64,000 nucleotides of DNA from Hibiscus mutabilis (lineage: Eukaryota; Streptophyta; Magnoliopsida; Malvales; Malvaceae): assembly GCA_019671005.1 (NCBI GenBank), contig CM033745.1, forward strand, positions 43,519,241-43,583,240. The letters are read 5' to 3'. Both the position numbers and the translations under genes were made by a program. Below the pieces are notes generated by a model that did no database searches, was not told where the DNA came from, and saw only the letters and a list, made by a program, of their open reading frames with translations. Positions 33,190 to 43,785 of this stretch are shown piece by piece. Position 1 is the stretch's first letter. Every line of letters starts with the position of its first letter.

Positions 33190-34764
33190 TTTAGCAAATA
33201 GGTACTTAATTGCTGAATGGTCCGTATGAACAACTACCTTTGTACCAATCAAATAGGATCAGAACTTGTTAAATGCGAAAACTACAGCTAGTAACTCTTT
33301 CTCTGTTTTTGTGTAATTCACTTGAGCACTATTAAGAGTTTTACTAGCGTAGTATATCACATGAAAGGTCTTACCTGTGCGTTGGCCTAGGACTGCTCCT
33401 ACCGCGAAATTACTTGTATCACACATGAGCTCAAAAGGTAGCGTCCAATCTGGTGGAACGACAATGGGTGCCGATGTGAGCTTTTCCCTTAGGGTTTCGA
33501 ATGCTTGGGCGCAAGAATCATCAAAATTGAAGACTTTATCCTGTTCAGCAAATTGCACAAGGGTTTAGTAATTTTAGAAAAATCATGAATGGACCTCCTG
33601 TAAAAACCTGTATGTCCAAGAAAGCTTCAGATTCCTTTAACCGAACTTGGTGGGGGTAATCTCTCAATCACGTCCACCTTTGCTTTGTCTACTTCAATTT
33701 CTTTGGATGAAATCTTGTGGCCGAGCACTATTCCTTCATCTACCATAAAATGGCACTTCTCCCAATTAAGGACTAAATCGGTTTCTTCACATCTTACCAA
33801 TACCTTATCTAAATTGTTGATGCAACTGTCGAAGTCATTACCAAAAACGAAAAAATCATCCATGAAGATCTCAAGGAATTCTTCAACCATGTCTGAAAAG
33901 AGTGCCATCATGCATCTTTGGAAGGTTTCCGGGGTGTTACACAATCCGAACGACATCCTTCGGAAAGCATAAGTACCATATGGGTATGTGAAGGTTGTCT
34001 TTTCTTGATCTTCTGGTGCTATGGCAATTTGGTTGTAACCCGAATAACCATGAAGAAAACAATAAAAATGGTTTACCTGCAAGACGGTCATGCATTTGAT
34101 CAATAAAGGGTAATGGGAAGTGATCTTTCCTAGTGGCTTTGTTTAGCTTTCGATAATCCATACAAACCCTTCAACCGGTGACAGTCCTGGTTGGAATGAG
34201 CTCATTGTTGTCATTACTTACCACCGTTGTACCTCCCTTTTTCGGTACACATTGTACCGACTTACCCATGTAGTATCAGATATAGGGTATATAATACGGC
34301 ATCAAGCCAGTTGATGATTTCTTTCATTACAACCCCTTTCATGGCATGATTCAGTCTCCTCTGGGCCTCAATCGAAGGTTTGTGATCATCTTCCAACAAA
34401 ATCTTGTGCGTGCACACTGCCGAGCTAATTCCCTTCAAGTTGGCAATTGTCCACCCTATTGCCTTCTTGTGTAGCATCAACATTTTGATCTGCTTCTTTT
34501 CCTGCTCAGGTTGTAACTTAGAGGAAATGATTACAGGCAATGTATTATCGGTTCCCAAGTAAGCATATTTTAGTTGCTCTGACACCTGTTTCAACTCAAG
34601 AATCGGTGGTTGTTCAATGGAGGGCTTTTCGATTTTACCTTCCTTACCTGAGTAATCTAGTGGTTCAAAGTATGTACATGGTCGATTGACTAACTAATTT
34701 GCCTCTCCTTGTTGTTCCTCATCAATCGGTTCTTTATACTCCCCAGGTTCCTCTTGATTGGCAA
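33190..34764 (-). pseudogene. Element A reverse transcriptase and RNase H
   Basis: Recognisable in three frames: a pre-RT segment 34594-34262, RT start MDYRKLNKATRKDHFPLPF (about 34161), then GYSGYNQIAIAPEDQEK, PYGTYAFRRMSFGLC and the catalytic FMDD (about 33860) in 34103-33627, and RNase H 33558-33259 (TLPFELMCDTSNFAVGAVLG). At least three frameshifts and several stops are present. FMDD in place of YADD/YMDD is seen in element C as well and is known in Athila-type elements. About 1.5 kb, near normal length for the region. Confidence 0.85.
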
Positions 34765-34788
34765 TTTAGTTGCCGAGGCAACTAAATT
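34763..34788. repeat. 26-bp near-perfect palindrome (AATTTAGTTGCC-GA-GGCAACTAAATT)
   Basis: Twelve-base arms pair perfectly around a 2-base centre. It lies at the protease/RT boundary of element A and creates a stop codon there. Element C lacks this palindrome and has a short deletion at the corresponding place (about 50775-50790). Confidence 0.9.
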
Positions 34789-36082
34789 CCTCGTCGAAGT
34801 TAAACTCTGTTGTGGCATGAAGAAGTTGGCATTCTTCCGGATCATCGGCATGCCTTAGAGTTTGGAACACATTTAGTTTAACTTGCTGGTTATTCACGCT
34901 TATTGTGAGTTCTCCCTTTTCAACATCGATCAAGGTTCTCCCTGTTGCTAGGAAGGGTCTCCTGAGAATGATAGGTGCATGTTCATCTGCTTCATAATCC
35001 AAAACAATAAAATCAGCGGGAAAAATAAATTTATCAACTTTTACCAATATGTCTTCGATTTTTCCCTCTGGATGAACATAGGATCTGTCGGCTAACTGTA
35101 GCATAACTGTTGTAGGTCTTGCCTTTCCGATTCCTAGTTTCTAGAAAACTGATTTAGGCATCAAGTTTATACTTACTCCAAGGTCGCATAATGCTTTCCC
35201 GACATAGTGGTTTCCAATGAAACAGGGTATTGTGAAACTTCCGGGATCCTTCAGCTTGGGTGGCATGCGATTGTGCAACATGGCCATGCATCCCTCTGTT
35301 GCGACAACTTTTTCAAACTCTCCTAGCCTTGTTCTCTTGGACACAATGTCTTTAAGAAACTTGGCATAGTTCGACATTTGTTCAATTGCCTCAACCAATG
35401 GCAAGTTGATGTGGACTTGCTTTAGGATATCAAGGAACTTCTTGAATTGATATTCTTGCTTTTGTCGCTTCAACCTTTGTGGGAATGGTGGTGGAAGTCG
35501 GATATCTTCAATCCTTTCATTGGTCTGGAACCTGATTGATGGCATTGCTGGGGCAACTGAAGTTGCCGAGGCATCATCAACTGGGGTTGCCATGGCATGC
35601 CTGTCATTGGTTGCCGAGGCATCCTTATTGCCGGTTACCGAGGCATGCTTATCGCTGGTTGCCGCGGCAATTCCTGGTTCAACATCTGAGGTTTTGCCGC
35701 TGGGTTCGTCTTGATCTTTTTGTGGAGTTTTGTTTGATGAACGAGCTTGAGCCTCTTTAAGTTGTTGGCCACTTCTAGTGGTGATCGCCTTACATTGCTC
35801 ATGGCCAGTTCCTCTTGCGACTTCAATATCACTAGGTAAACCTCCTTGCGGTCTAGTATTCAGGTTTTGAGCAAATTGCCCGACTTGATTTTCCAATGAT
35901 TTGATTGCCACCTCTTGGTTTTGCAATCTCATCTCGGTCTTGTTAATAAAAGCATCAGTTCTTTTTATGAAGTTACTATTCTCAGCCATATAAGATTCAG
36001 TTTTCGACATAAAAGCATTGAGAGAATTTTCCAAAGAACTAGATGTTGTCGGTTGTTGCTGCGGCAACTGTTGCCGTAGCAT
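34766..36082 (-). pseudogene. Element A gag C-terminus, linker and aspartic protease
   Basis: 36082-35141 begins MLRQQLPQQQPTTSSSLENS after a single stop, then a coiled-coil-like segment, a linker with DKHASVT-type repeats (about 35680-35520) and a region of unknown role rich in basic residues. The retropepsin core has CDLGVSINLMP, where the usual catalytic triplet here is DLGA, so the fourth residue is changed. A stop at about 35141 separates the second half (35104-34766), which ends with the flap/alpha segment APIILRRPFLATGR, where element C has LGRPFLATGR. Inactive by these changes. Confidence 0.85.
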
Positions 36083-36088
36083 ATTCTG

Positions 36089-37259
36089 CTAGAATCCCGA
36101 TGCTTGTGCATTCTGATTGTTCTGGTTTAGAGCATTGTTGGGATTACTCCATGAAAAATTAGGGTGCTTTCTCCAAGCTGGATTGTATGTGTTGGACATC
36201 ACAATGTTGTTCCGATTGTAATTCCCCACATAAAAGCTAGATTCCGGATTCTGCATACATTCAAAAGAATCATGGTTACCACCACATAACTCACAAAAGG
36301 AATCCATTACCTTGACTTCATGTATGTTGTTTGGTCTTTGCATGTTCTGGACTATCTTGGTTAGAGTGGCCAATTGTGCCAAAATTGAGTCTGATGATCC
36401 CAGTTCATGTATTGTGGCTTGGCGTCTAACTCCTCGTCTTATAGCAGAGGGGAATTGATAGTCATTCTTGGCAAGCCTGTTTAGAATTTGCATTGCTTCC
36501 TCCGGTGATTTATCTAGGAGTATGCCGTTTGCCGAGGCATCTAGCATCATCCTTGTTGGTGTATTCACAGCGTTGTAAAACATCGTTACTTGTGTCCACA
36601 CTGGGAATTTCGTGTAGGGGGCATTTGTGTAGAAGTTCTCTATATCGCTCCCAAGCCTCGTACATGGATTTATCATATGCCTGCCGAAAAGAAGTAATTT
36701 CGTTACGAAGCCTATCAGTCAAATTTGTAGGATTAAATGGAGCAAGGAAATCACGACAAAGATCGGTCCAAGATCCTATTGATCCGGTAGGAATACTATT
36801 CAACCATGCTTTCGCCCTATCCCTTAGTGAATAGGGGAATAATCTTAGTCGTAAAACATCGGGGGTGACTCCTTGTATTTTGAATGAATTGCAAATCTCG
36901 AGGAAAGATTTAAGATGTTGTCGTGCATCTTCAGTTGTTGAGCTGCCAAATTGACCAATTGTGTTGATCATATTAAACATCACTGGTTTCAACTCAAAGT
37001 GGTCAGCTTCAATTTCAGGCGTGACAACTCCTGGATTAAGTCCTTCAAGATATTCTTCAAGATAGTCTCGAATAGTTCTGTTTCGTGCAAGAATCACTCC
37101 TCCTCCTGCTGGAACATCTTGATTCATGTTGCCGTCTTGATTAGCTATTGCTACTCTTAACCTTCGTCTAAGTCTTTGGAAGGTTCGTTCGATTTTTGGA
37201 TCAAAGGGATATTCTGGTGTAATCGGTCTCGCCCTGGTCATATACCAATGCAAAACCAA
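36089..37259 (-). pseudogene. Element A gag, one frameshift
   Basis: 37259-36510 encodes the retrotransposon gag domain (FNMINTIGQFG, RLRLFPYSLRDRAKAWLNS, MYEAWERYRELLHKCP). A frameshift near 36600 moves to 36676-36089, which has NGILLDKSPEEA and a CCHC knuckle CELCGGNHDSFEC (about 36300-36260). The frame ends at a stop just before the protease-containing frame. Together about 390 codons, normal for Athila-type gag. The knuckle would bind the packaged RNA in the particle. Confidence 0.9.
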
Positions 37260-37336
37260 AGTTTGTTAACCCTTTGAATCTTAAACAAGAAAAATAAAAA
37301 AGTGCAAGAAAATAAAAACAAAGTTGCTATTGCCAA

Positions 37337-37354
37337 TCCCCGGCAACGGCGCCA
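37337..37354 (-). other. tRNA-Asp primer binding site of element A
   Basis: The minus-strand 18-mer TGGCGCCGTTGCCGGGGA is complementary to the 3' end of plant tRNA-Asp including CCA, six bases inside the 5' LTR. Perfect 18 of 18. Confidence 0.9.
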
Positions 37355-37360
37355 AAAACT

Positions 37361-38889
37361 TGTTGCGCGTAATAAGTGCTCCGCAATTGTGCAAGTGTAC
37401 ACGTCGCAAGTTATAGTATAAAAGATATCATCTCCACTGGGATTGGTGCCACTTCAAGAATTTAATCTCTTGCACTATAAAAAGTAAAAGAAACACAAGT
37501 AAAAGATTGTAGGAGTTCAACTAACAACAAAACTAGAAAGCAATAAAGTAAAAGAAGATGTAATTGAATGAGAGAGAATAGGCCAGGTTATCGTGAGTTG
37601 AGGTGTGATAGCCGATTGGATCGTCTTGGTAAAAGAGTGCAAGGGCACCTCACTTGCCGTGGCAACTTGCACAACGGTGTTGCCTTGACAACTAATCGAT
37701 GGTTGCCTGGGCGACTAGCTGGGCAACTACTTGGGCGTCTGGGCAGCAACTTCAAGGTCCGGCAGAGCGTTCTTCAATGGTTTCTTCTTATCCCTAACTC
37801 GAAACTCTAGCTACTTGTGCATGCCTTGATAATACATCCCTGCGTGAATCAAGGGTGAACAACAACCAATCTTACGCTCCTCTTAGCTGTTGAAATCCTT
37901 AACTCATTCCTAAGCCGGATTAATCTTCACCATCAATAGATTGAATAAATATCATACTCATTCGTTTCTTGAATCAAACTCTCCCGATATTAGATAAATA
38001 GATGAAGTTATGAGATCCTCTCCCAATTCACTCGCAAACAAGAATAAGAACCAAGAATGAATAAACATTGAATATAAAAGTGCAAACTCTTATTACCTAA
38101 ACAAAATCCAATTGTTTCTCACAACCACAAAACACAATAACCTTAGCCAAATAGATTTAGTTCATGGCTAGGTTCCAAAGAAACACAAGATAAAGAATTC
38201 CTAGCATAAACCTAATGGAACAAGGAAGAAAAAGTTGAAGAATGGATGGAGCTTTGTCGAAATCTCCCTTGCCTTTGATCTTGTCGAAAATTCTCTCCTC
38301 TCTCCCCGTTGGAGTTGACGACAAGGCCTTCAATTTATAGGGCTAGGTCAAATTCTTTTTTTGAGGAGGAAGTTAAGTTGGAATTAAATTATCTTTAAAG
38401 AATATAATTCTTTATTATATTTAAATTCCTTCTAGAACTTCCCATATCTTATTGGGATTTAATTTCTCTTTGACCTCTTAATGGAAATCAAACTCCTTTG
38501 GGATTTATCTTTGCTCCATGTCATCTTGGGTTTATCTAGTCATCGATTTTGACTACCATATCATCTTATTCCTTGTCGAAAATTGCCAGGCAACTAGCTC
38601 GGCATCTCCTTCATGCATTGCCCTGGCAACTAGCTCGACATCTCCTTCATGCATTGCCCTGGTAACTGGTTCTAGCCTTGCTTTGGCAAGTGATTCTGCA
38701 CATACACACAAAACACACCAAAGCAACATATTTTCCCACAAAAATCACCAAGTTATGTAATCAAGCTCAACGATGGAAAGAAACATGAATTAATGCATGA
38801 ATGGCTAATTATGCAACTAATATGAGCCTAAGTCTAACAATAATATGAGTAAAAAGGGTAATAGAAATAGTACTTTTGAACACTTATCA
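37361..38889 (-). repeat. Element A 5' LTR
   Basis: Pairs with 27055-28584. Ends are TGTTGCGCGTAATAAG and GAACACTTATCA on the plus strand. A TATA-like CTATAAATTGAAGGCC on the minus strand (about 38342) could be the promoter. Confidence 0.9.
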
Positions 38890-39151
38890 GTCCCCTTGCC
38901 CTGGCGCACTGCCCAGACAACATCTAACACAAAGACTCAAAACAAATTACATCAGAACTTTCCTTACCTCCAATGGGCATTACAGATGTCGCACCAGCAA
39001 ATGTCGATTTGATCGAAGCCTTTGGAGCATTCGCCTCCCCTGTCTCTACCTCCTTCTCCATAGAGGCCTTAGCGCTCTCCTCCATCACATACTCATCAAT
39101 CTGTCAGCTCAGATCTTCCTCTATACTAACCTCTGGAATCAAGGTCTTGTG
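38890..39151. repeat. Tandem duplication, copy 2, right part
   Basis: GTCCCCTTGCCCTGG... to CAAGGTCTTGTG matches 26690-26949 of copy 1. It resumes right after element A's 5' LTR. Confidence 0.85.
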
Positions 39152-39295
39152 GCCTCTTATCCTATGTGGCACTAGAGTCGATGACCACCTCCATCGTTGG
39201 CACCAAACGTAGGTGATCAACTAGCTACTTACCTCCGACTTATCTCCAACAAGCACTTGGGCCACATATTCCTTTCCATTATATGGCCATGCAGC
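38960..39295 (-). pseudogene. Gene-like exons of unknown host protein (left of element B)
   Basis: Minus-strand reading from the B junction gives AAWPYNGKEYVAQVLVGDKS followed by GAGGTAAGT, a good 5' splice site at about 39240. A second open block (about 39195-38965) encodes an acidic stretch with TLIPEVSIEEDLS and EASIKSTFAGATSVM segments and ends in another GAGGTAAG-type donor. It continues upstream across element B at 57887-58010. I do not recognise the protein. One stop (in DLS*QIDEY) is present here but absent from the duplicate at 26770-26939. Confidence 0.5.
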
Positions 39296-40721
39296 TGTAG
39301 ACGAAATATTGCATGGCAAAAAATTAAGTGTTCAGTGTAAATATGCAAGTAAATAATGTAAGGAATACATCTTTTACGTACAAGTATACGCGGTCAGCAA
39401 GTAATACAATAGTGAGTTGAGTATCTTCTCTACAGGGATTGTCCAGGAATTAATTGCCACGATTAATACTCGTGATTAGAAAACAAATAATTTTGATATG
39501 AAGTTGGATTTAATATTAAGAAAACTAACTAAGGAAAAATAAACTAAAAGTTCAAGCAAGTTGGCAAACAAGTGTATTTAAATAGTGATGAGCATTGGCA
39601 AGAGATGCTTGGATTTTACGCTAGCTATGCCAACTATTAATAACGTCCTGCCTTAGAATTATTGTCGAGCAGATTCAAGAGTGGTATTACCTCTATCGAT
39701 GGCAATACCCTAAATTAACCATGTTAAACCCCTATATGTCTATAGTGAAGCTTTTCATTAATTATCTTGATTAAGTTTCAATCTATACTCCTAAAGAGTA
39801 GATTCACTTCCGAAGTAAGCTCATCTACTTGGATATCTTTTGTCAAAGCTTCTCTCCTTAGTATCTGAAAACTAATCGTTACCCCTCAAGTCTGTTAAGA
39901 TATTAAGGCGTAATAAGCAAACAATGCCAATTGTCGTATGACAAAGAATTTAGAAAATTGAAGTACGTGCCAGATAGAAAACAATGCCAAGGCTTTTAAA
40001 TTATTAAAAACCAAACATAAACAAAGCGTCAAATGCAAACACCCCCAACCAACTGTAAAAGCTTAGTTGATGATTGGGGGTTCCATCCAAACCAAATCGT
40101 TTTCAAAGAATATCACCATAAAACAAAACTATACCAAAAGAGAAATGGACAATGAAGGAGATTCATCATGCAGCCTTTTAATGGCTCCAAAGCCATCGGT
40201 CTAGCCTAGTCGAACCACAAGTTGCCCTCTTCACCATGGTGTAGCCTCTTCTTCTTCTTCAAGTTGTTGTTGATCGATCTCTTCTCTTCCTTTAAATAGG
40301 CATGCGTGGAAACCCTAGATTGGGTTTAAATTTGAAATCTGATTATGCAATAGGATAAGCGTTTTATCTCTTTATCCTCTTTTGAATTTGAGCTGATCAA
40401 GTTTTGACTAGGGTTGATTTCATCGGCCTTCAATTTTTGCCGACGAGCTTAACATTCTTTTGCCAACCAAGATTGGAATTCGTTTGCCAACCAAGCTTGA
40501 CATTCTGCTCTTTATGCTCTGCTCTGCCAAACCTGCACTACCAATCATGCTCATCAACTACCACAACAAGGAAATACACCTCTACTCTAGCAAATGAAAC
40601 GCTTCTTAACTCCTTAATGCAAATGCATGATTCTACTAACTAAATGCATGAATATATACTCAAAGTTAAGCAAAAACATGGTAAAATATATATGAAAATT
40701 AGTACTTTTGAGGAGTTAACA
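39296..40721 (-). repeat. Element B 3' LTR
   Basis: Ends TGTAGACGAAATATTGCATGG and GAGGAGTTAACA. Includes repeated CCAACCAAG-TTGGCATTC-like units near 40460-40510. The polypurine tract (minus strand GGTTTGAGGGTG) adjoins at 40722-40733. Confidence 0.85.
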
Positions 40722-41772
40722 CACCCTCAAACCTAGCTTATTGCTTGTCCTCAAGTAATGCAACTAAAAATTAAGAAAACAGAAAATAAAACAAATTACC
40801 TTGCAAAAATTTTCCTAACTCACAAAACATGCTAGCAAGCATACTCTTTTCCTAATTATGCCCTCAAGTATCCCAGTGCAGTAATGCCAAGCAGATAAGC
40901 AAATTCAAGTGCAGTAATATAACTCTAGTCTAGGGTCATGAAGAGTGCATGAAGTGCAGACAATATGCATCAAGTATCCTTTTAACTCCCTTAGCAAATC
41001 TTTACTGTACAAACTCAAAAATTCACGCATTTTATTTATTTGCCAAGGTTTTGTTTTTTTATGGCATTAAATTAGGGTTAGCGTCATGACGCTGCTTGGC
41101 GTGAGAAATAAGAGGGAGCATACCACGAATCCCCACGTTAATCCAGACTACACTACTAAGCTAACCTATTACACTCATACCCTGATGTTTTGTTGGCTTG
41201 AGAACTAAGAGGGAGCAAACCACGATGCCTCAAGTTACTTATTGTCTTTAAGGCAGAGGAGTGTTCTTTCTTTTTCTTCTTGCATTTGCAAAACATTGTT
41301 GCCTTATTCTTTTTTTCTACCCTGACATTGTTTTTTTCTTTTTTCTTTTCTTTTTGTTTTTTTTTCCGAGGTTTAGTTTCAAAAATCCTAAGTTTGTCTT
41401 GGGAACTAGATGCATACTACGTGTTAAGTGACATTTCAGTTTCCTTAACTAGAGATCAATTGCCAAGTAAACCTAGCATTATGAACCTGCTGGCATATGC
41501 AAACTAAAGATTTCTAATTTCATCATCGGACAAAGCATACTAACACAAATTCTAACTATGCTAGTAGTTATGTTTATCAGATCAATAAAGCCTTGGCAAA
41601 AAAATAGTGGTTTGGTATGCATGGTTATACCTAATCTACATGGCAACAGAATGTATACAAAAATATAGACATGAATGCATGGCATGGCAAAAGATGCGAG
41701 GCAACACACACATCCAAACCAAAGGTGTGCATTGTCCTCAATGCATAAAAACACATATATACAAATGCAATA
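40722..41772 (-). other. Element B 3' untranslated region
   Basis: Noncoding. It starts with the polypurine tract. It holds two imperfect copies (about 41098 and 41193) of a GGCTTGAGAACTAAGAGGGA-GCAAACCACGA unit spaced about 95 bp, in the position where A and C carry the CTAGAG hairpins, and a long pyrimidine tract at 41260-41365. It ends at TGTCCTCAATGCAT-containing sequence homologous to the stretch just before the extra ORF in A, where D begins. Confidence 0.7.
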
Positions 41773-43713
41773 TGTTTCGTGTTTTGAGTGCTTCACAATT
41801 AGTGCAAGTATACATGTCGCAAATAATAGTATAGTAAAGATATTGTCTCCATAGGGATTGATGAAACTCTAGTTTCTAACTTCTTGCACTAAAAAGAGAA
41901 ATGAATAGTGATGATAGATGTTTGAAAATAACAAGTAAAATAATTAAGCAAGTAAAATAAATGGAAAATGTAATCGAATAAGAGAGTAGGTTGAGTTATC
42001 GTGAGTAGTGGTGCAACTGCTAAATGGATCGTCGTGGCAATTGATTGCTGAGGCAACTTGATTGCTATGGCAACTAAGACTGGCTGAATTGTCGTGGCAT
42101 CTAGGTCACAATTTATACCGGGGCAACTAGGACTAGTTTTAATGCCGAGGCAACTGGGTTCCTTATACCGCTCCCAAGCCTCGTACATGGACTCATCATC
42201 TGCCTGACAAAAAGAAGTGGTGTCATTACGCAGTTTATCAGTCATATTTGTAAAACTAAATCTAGAAAATAAACTCCATCATAGATCTATCCAAGATTCT
42301 AAAGATCCAGATAGGATACTATTTAACTATGTTTTTGCCCAATCCCTTAGTGAATAGGGGAATAATTTCAGCCTTAGGACATCCTCAGGGATTCCTTGTT
42401 GCTTGAATGATTCGTAGATTTCTAAGAACGATTTGAGATGTTGTTTGGCATCCTCAGTCATCGATCTACCAAACCGACCAACTATATTGATCATATTGAA
42501 CATTACTATCTTCAAGTCGAAGTGGGCGGCTTGAATCTCAGGTGTGACAACTCTTGGAGTGAGACCGTCAAGATCTTGCTCTAAGTTATCCTAGATGGGT
42601 CTATTCCGTACGATAACAGGTTGATCTGGTAGAGCTACCACGTCTCCTACTTCAGCATTCAGACTGCCATTGGCATTCAGATTGCCAATTGGATCATTAG
42701 GCGGATCTGCCATTTTTTCTCTCAACTCTCTTCTTCGTCTATGAAAAACACGTTCGATCTTTGGTTCAAATGGATAATCTGGTGCTGTCAATCTCACCCT
42801 AGTCATACACCAATGCAAAACCAAAGTTACGAGCTTCTTGAGACCGAACACAAAAATAAAATAAATAAACAAAGGTGCAAGAAAAGAAAACAAAGTCTTT
42901 ATTGCCAATCCTCGGCAATGACGACAAAAAATTGTTGTGTGTTTTGAGTGCTTCACAATTAGTGCAAGTATACACGTCACAAGTAATAGTATATTAAAGA
43001 TATCGTCTCCACAGGGATTGGTGAAACTCTGGTTTCTAACTTCTTGCACTAAAAAGAGAAATGAATAATGATGATAGATGTTTGAAAATAAAAAGTAAAA
43101 TAATTAACCAAGTAAAATAAATGAAAAATGTAATCGAATAAGAGAGTAGGTTGGGTTATCGTGAGTAGTGGTGCAATTGCTGAATGGATCGTTGTGGCAA
43201 TTGATTGTTGAGGCAACTTGATTGCTGTGGCAACGAAGATCGGATGAATTGTCATGGCATCTAGGTCATAATTTATGCCAGGGCAACTGAGACTGGTTTT
43301 AATGATGTGGCAACTAGGTTCCTTCTTCGAAGCTCGGCAAAGTGTTCTTCAATGTCTTCTTGTTATCCCTAACAGAAGAACTAGTTATTTGTGCATGCCT
43401 TAGTGATACATCCTTGTATTAACCTCGGGTGAACAATAACCGATCTCACACTCCTCTTAGCCGTTGAAACCCGATCCTTATTCCTAAGGTGGATTAATTC
43501 TCACCAACGTTCGTTTGAATGAGAATCATTTTCATTCGTTTCTTGAATCTAACTCTCCCGAGTCTAGATAAATGGATAACACTCGATATCCTCTTCTAAT
43601 TATCTCAAGATAGAAATTTAAGAACCAAGAATAAACAAACTCTCTTTATCTTTATCTAAAAAAACTCTTCACAAATAGAAGATCAAATCGCAGCCTATTT
43701 GGTTTTTATCTTG
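41773..43713 (-). mobile_element. Element D: truncated Athila-like retrotransposon inside B
   Basis: LTR pieces at 41773-42160 and 42933-43713 start TGTTTCGTGTTTTGAGTGC and TGTTGTGTGTTTTGAGTGC. Between them lie only a leader with a decayed tRNA-Asp site (TCCTCGGCAATGACGACA at about 42908-42925) and the first two thirds of gag. Gag is joined directly to the middle of the left LTR after GGTTCCTT at about 42165. The rest of the internal region and the 5' part of the 3' LTR are deleted. The right LTR is itself truncated at the junction with element C. Confidence 0.8.
42165..42810 (-). pseudogene. Element D gag, truncated and interrupted
   Basis: Homologous to A gag: FEPKIERVFHRRRRELREKM (near 42750), then FNMINIVGRFGRSMTEDAKQ, LKLFPYSLRDWAKT and MTDKLRNDTTSFCQADDESM. 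It has stops at about 42591 and 42327 and further stops. After MYEAWERYKE the frame passes into LTR sequence, giving an artificial 118-codon fusion frame at 42245-41889. Confidence 0.8.
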
Positions 43714-43785
43714 TTGCGCCAAAAACTCTTCACAAATAGAAGATCAAAAAACTCTTCACAAATAGAAGATCATTCGCCAAAAACT
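43714..43785. other. Scrambled filler at the D/C junction
   Basis: Contains CTTGTTGCGCCAAAAACTC, which fuses bits of the LTR-end and primer-site leader. Counting the one in D's own LTR (about 43664-43686), three copies of ACTCTTCACAAATAGAAGATCA are present. CGCCAAAAACT, identical to the primer-site leader next to C-type LTRs, abuts the C 3' LTR. The pieces are rearranged copies of nearby sequence. Confidence 0.8.

Larger units (their letters stand above)
27055..38889 (-). mobile_element. Element A: Athila-like Ty3/gypsy retrotransposon, complete but decayed
   Basis: About 11.8 kb. LTRs are 27055-28584 and 37361-38889. It is flanked by GTTCC (27050-27054) and GTCCC (38890-38894), a 5-bp duplication with one mismatch. 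Transcription is leftward: 5' LTR, tRNA-Asp primer site, gag, protease, RT, RNase H, integrase, extra ORF, hairpin array, polypurine tract, 3' LTR. FMDD in RT, the tRNA-Asp primer and an extra ORF after integrase fit the Athila group. All ORFs carry stops or frame changes. By eye the first ~460 bp of the LTRs differ at about 25 positions, so it is older than element C. Confidence 0.9.

Noticed and set aside
41280..41507. 75-codon phenylalanine-rich open frame
   Set aside because: Created by a pyrimidine tract in the untranslated region of element B.
41889..42245. 118-codon frame in element D as a real protein
   Set aside because: It is an accidental fusion of gag to LTR sequence across a deletion junction.
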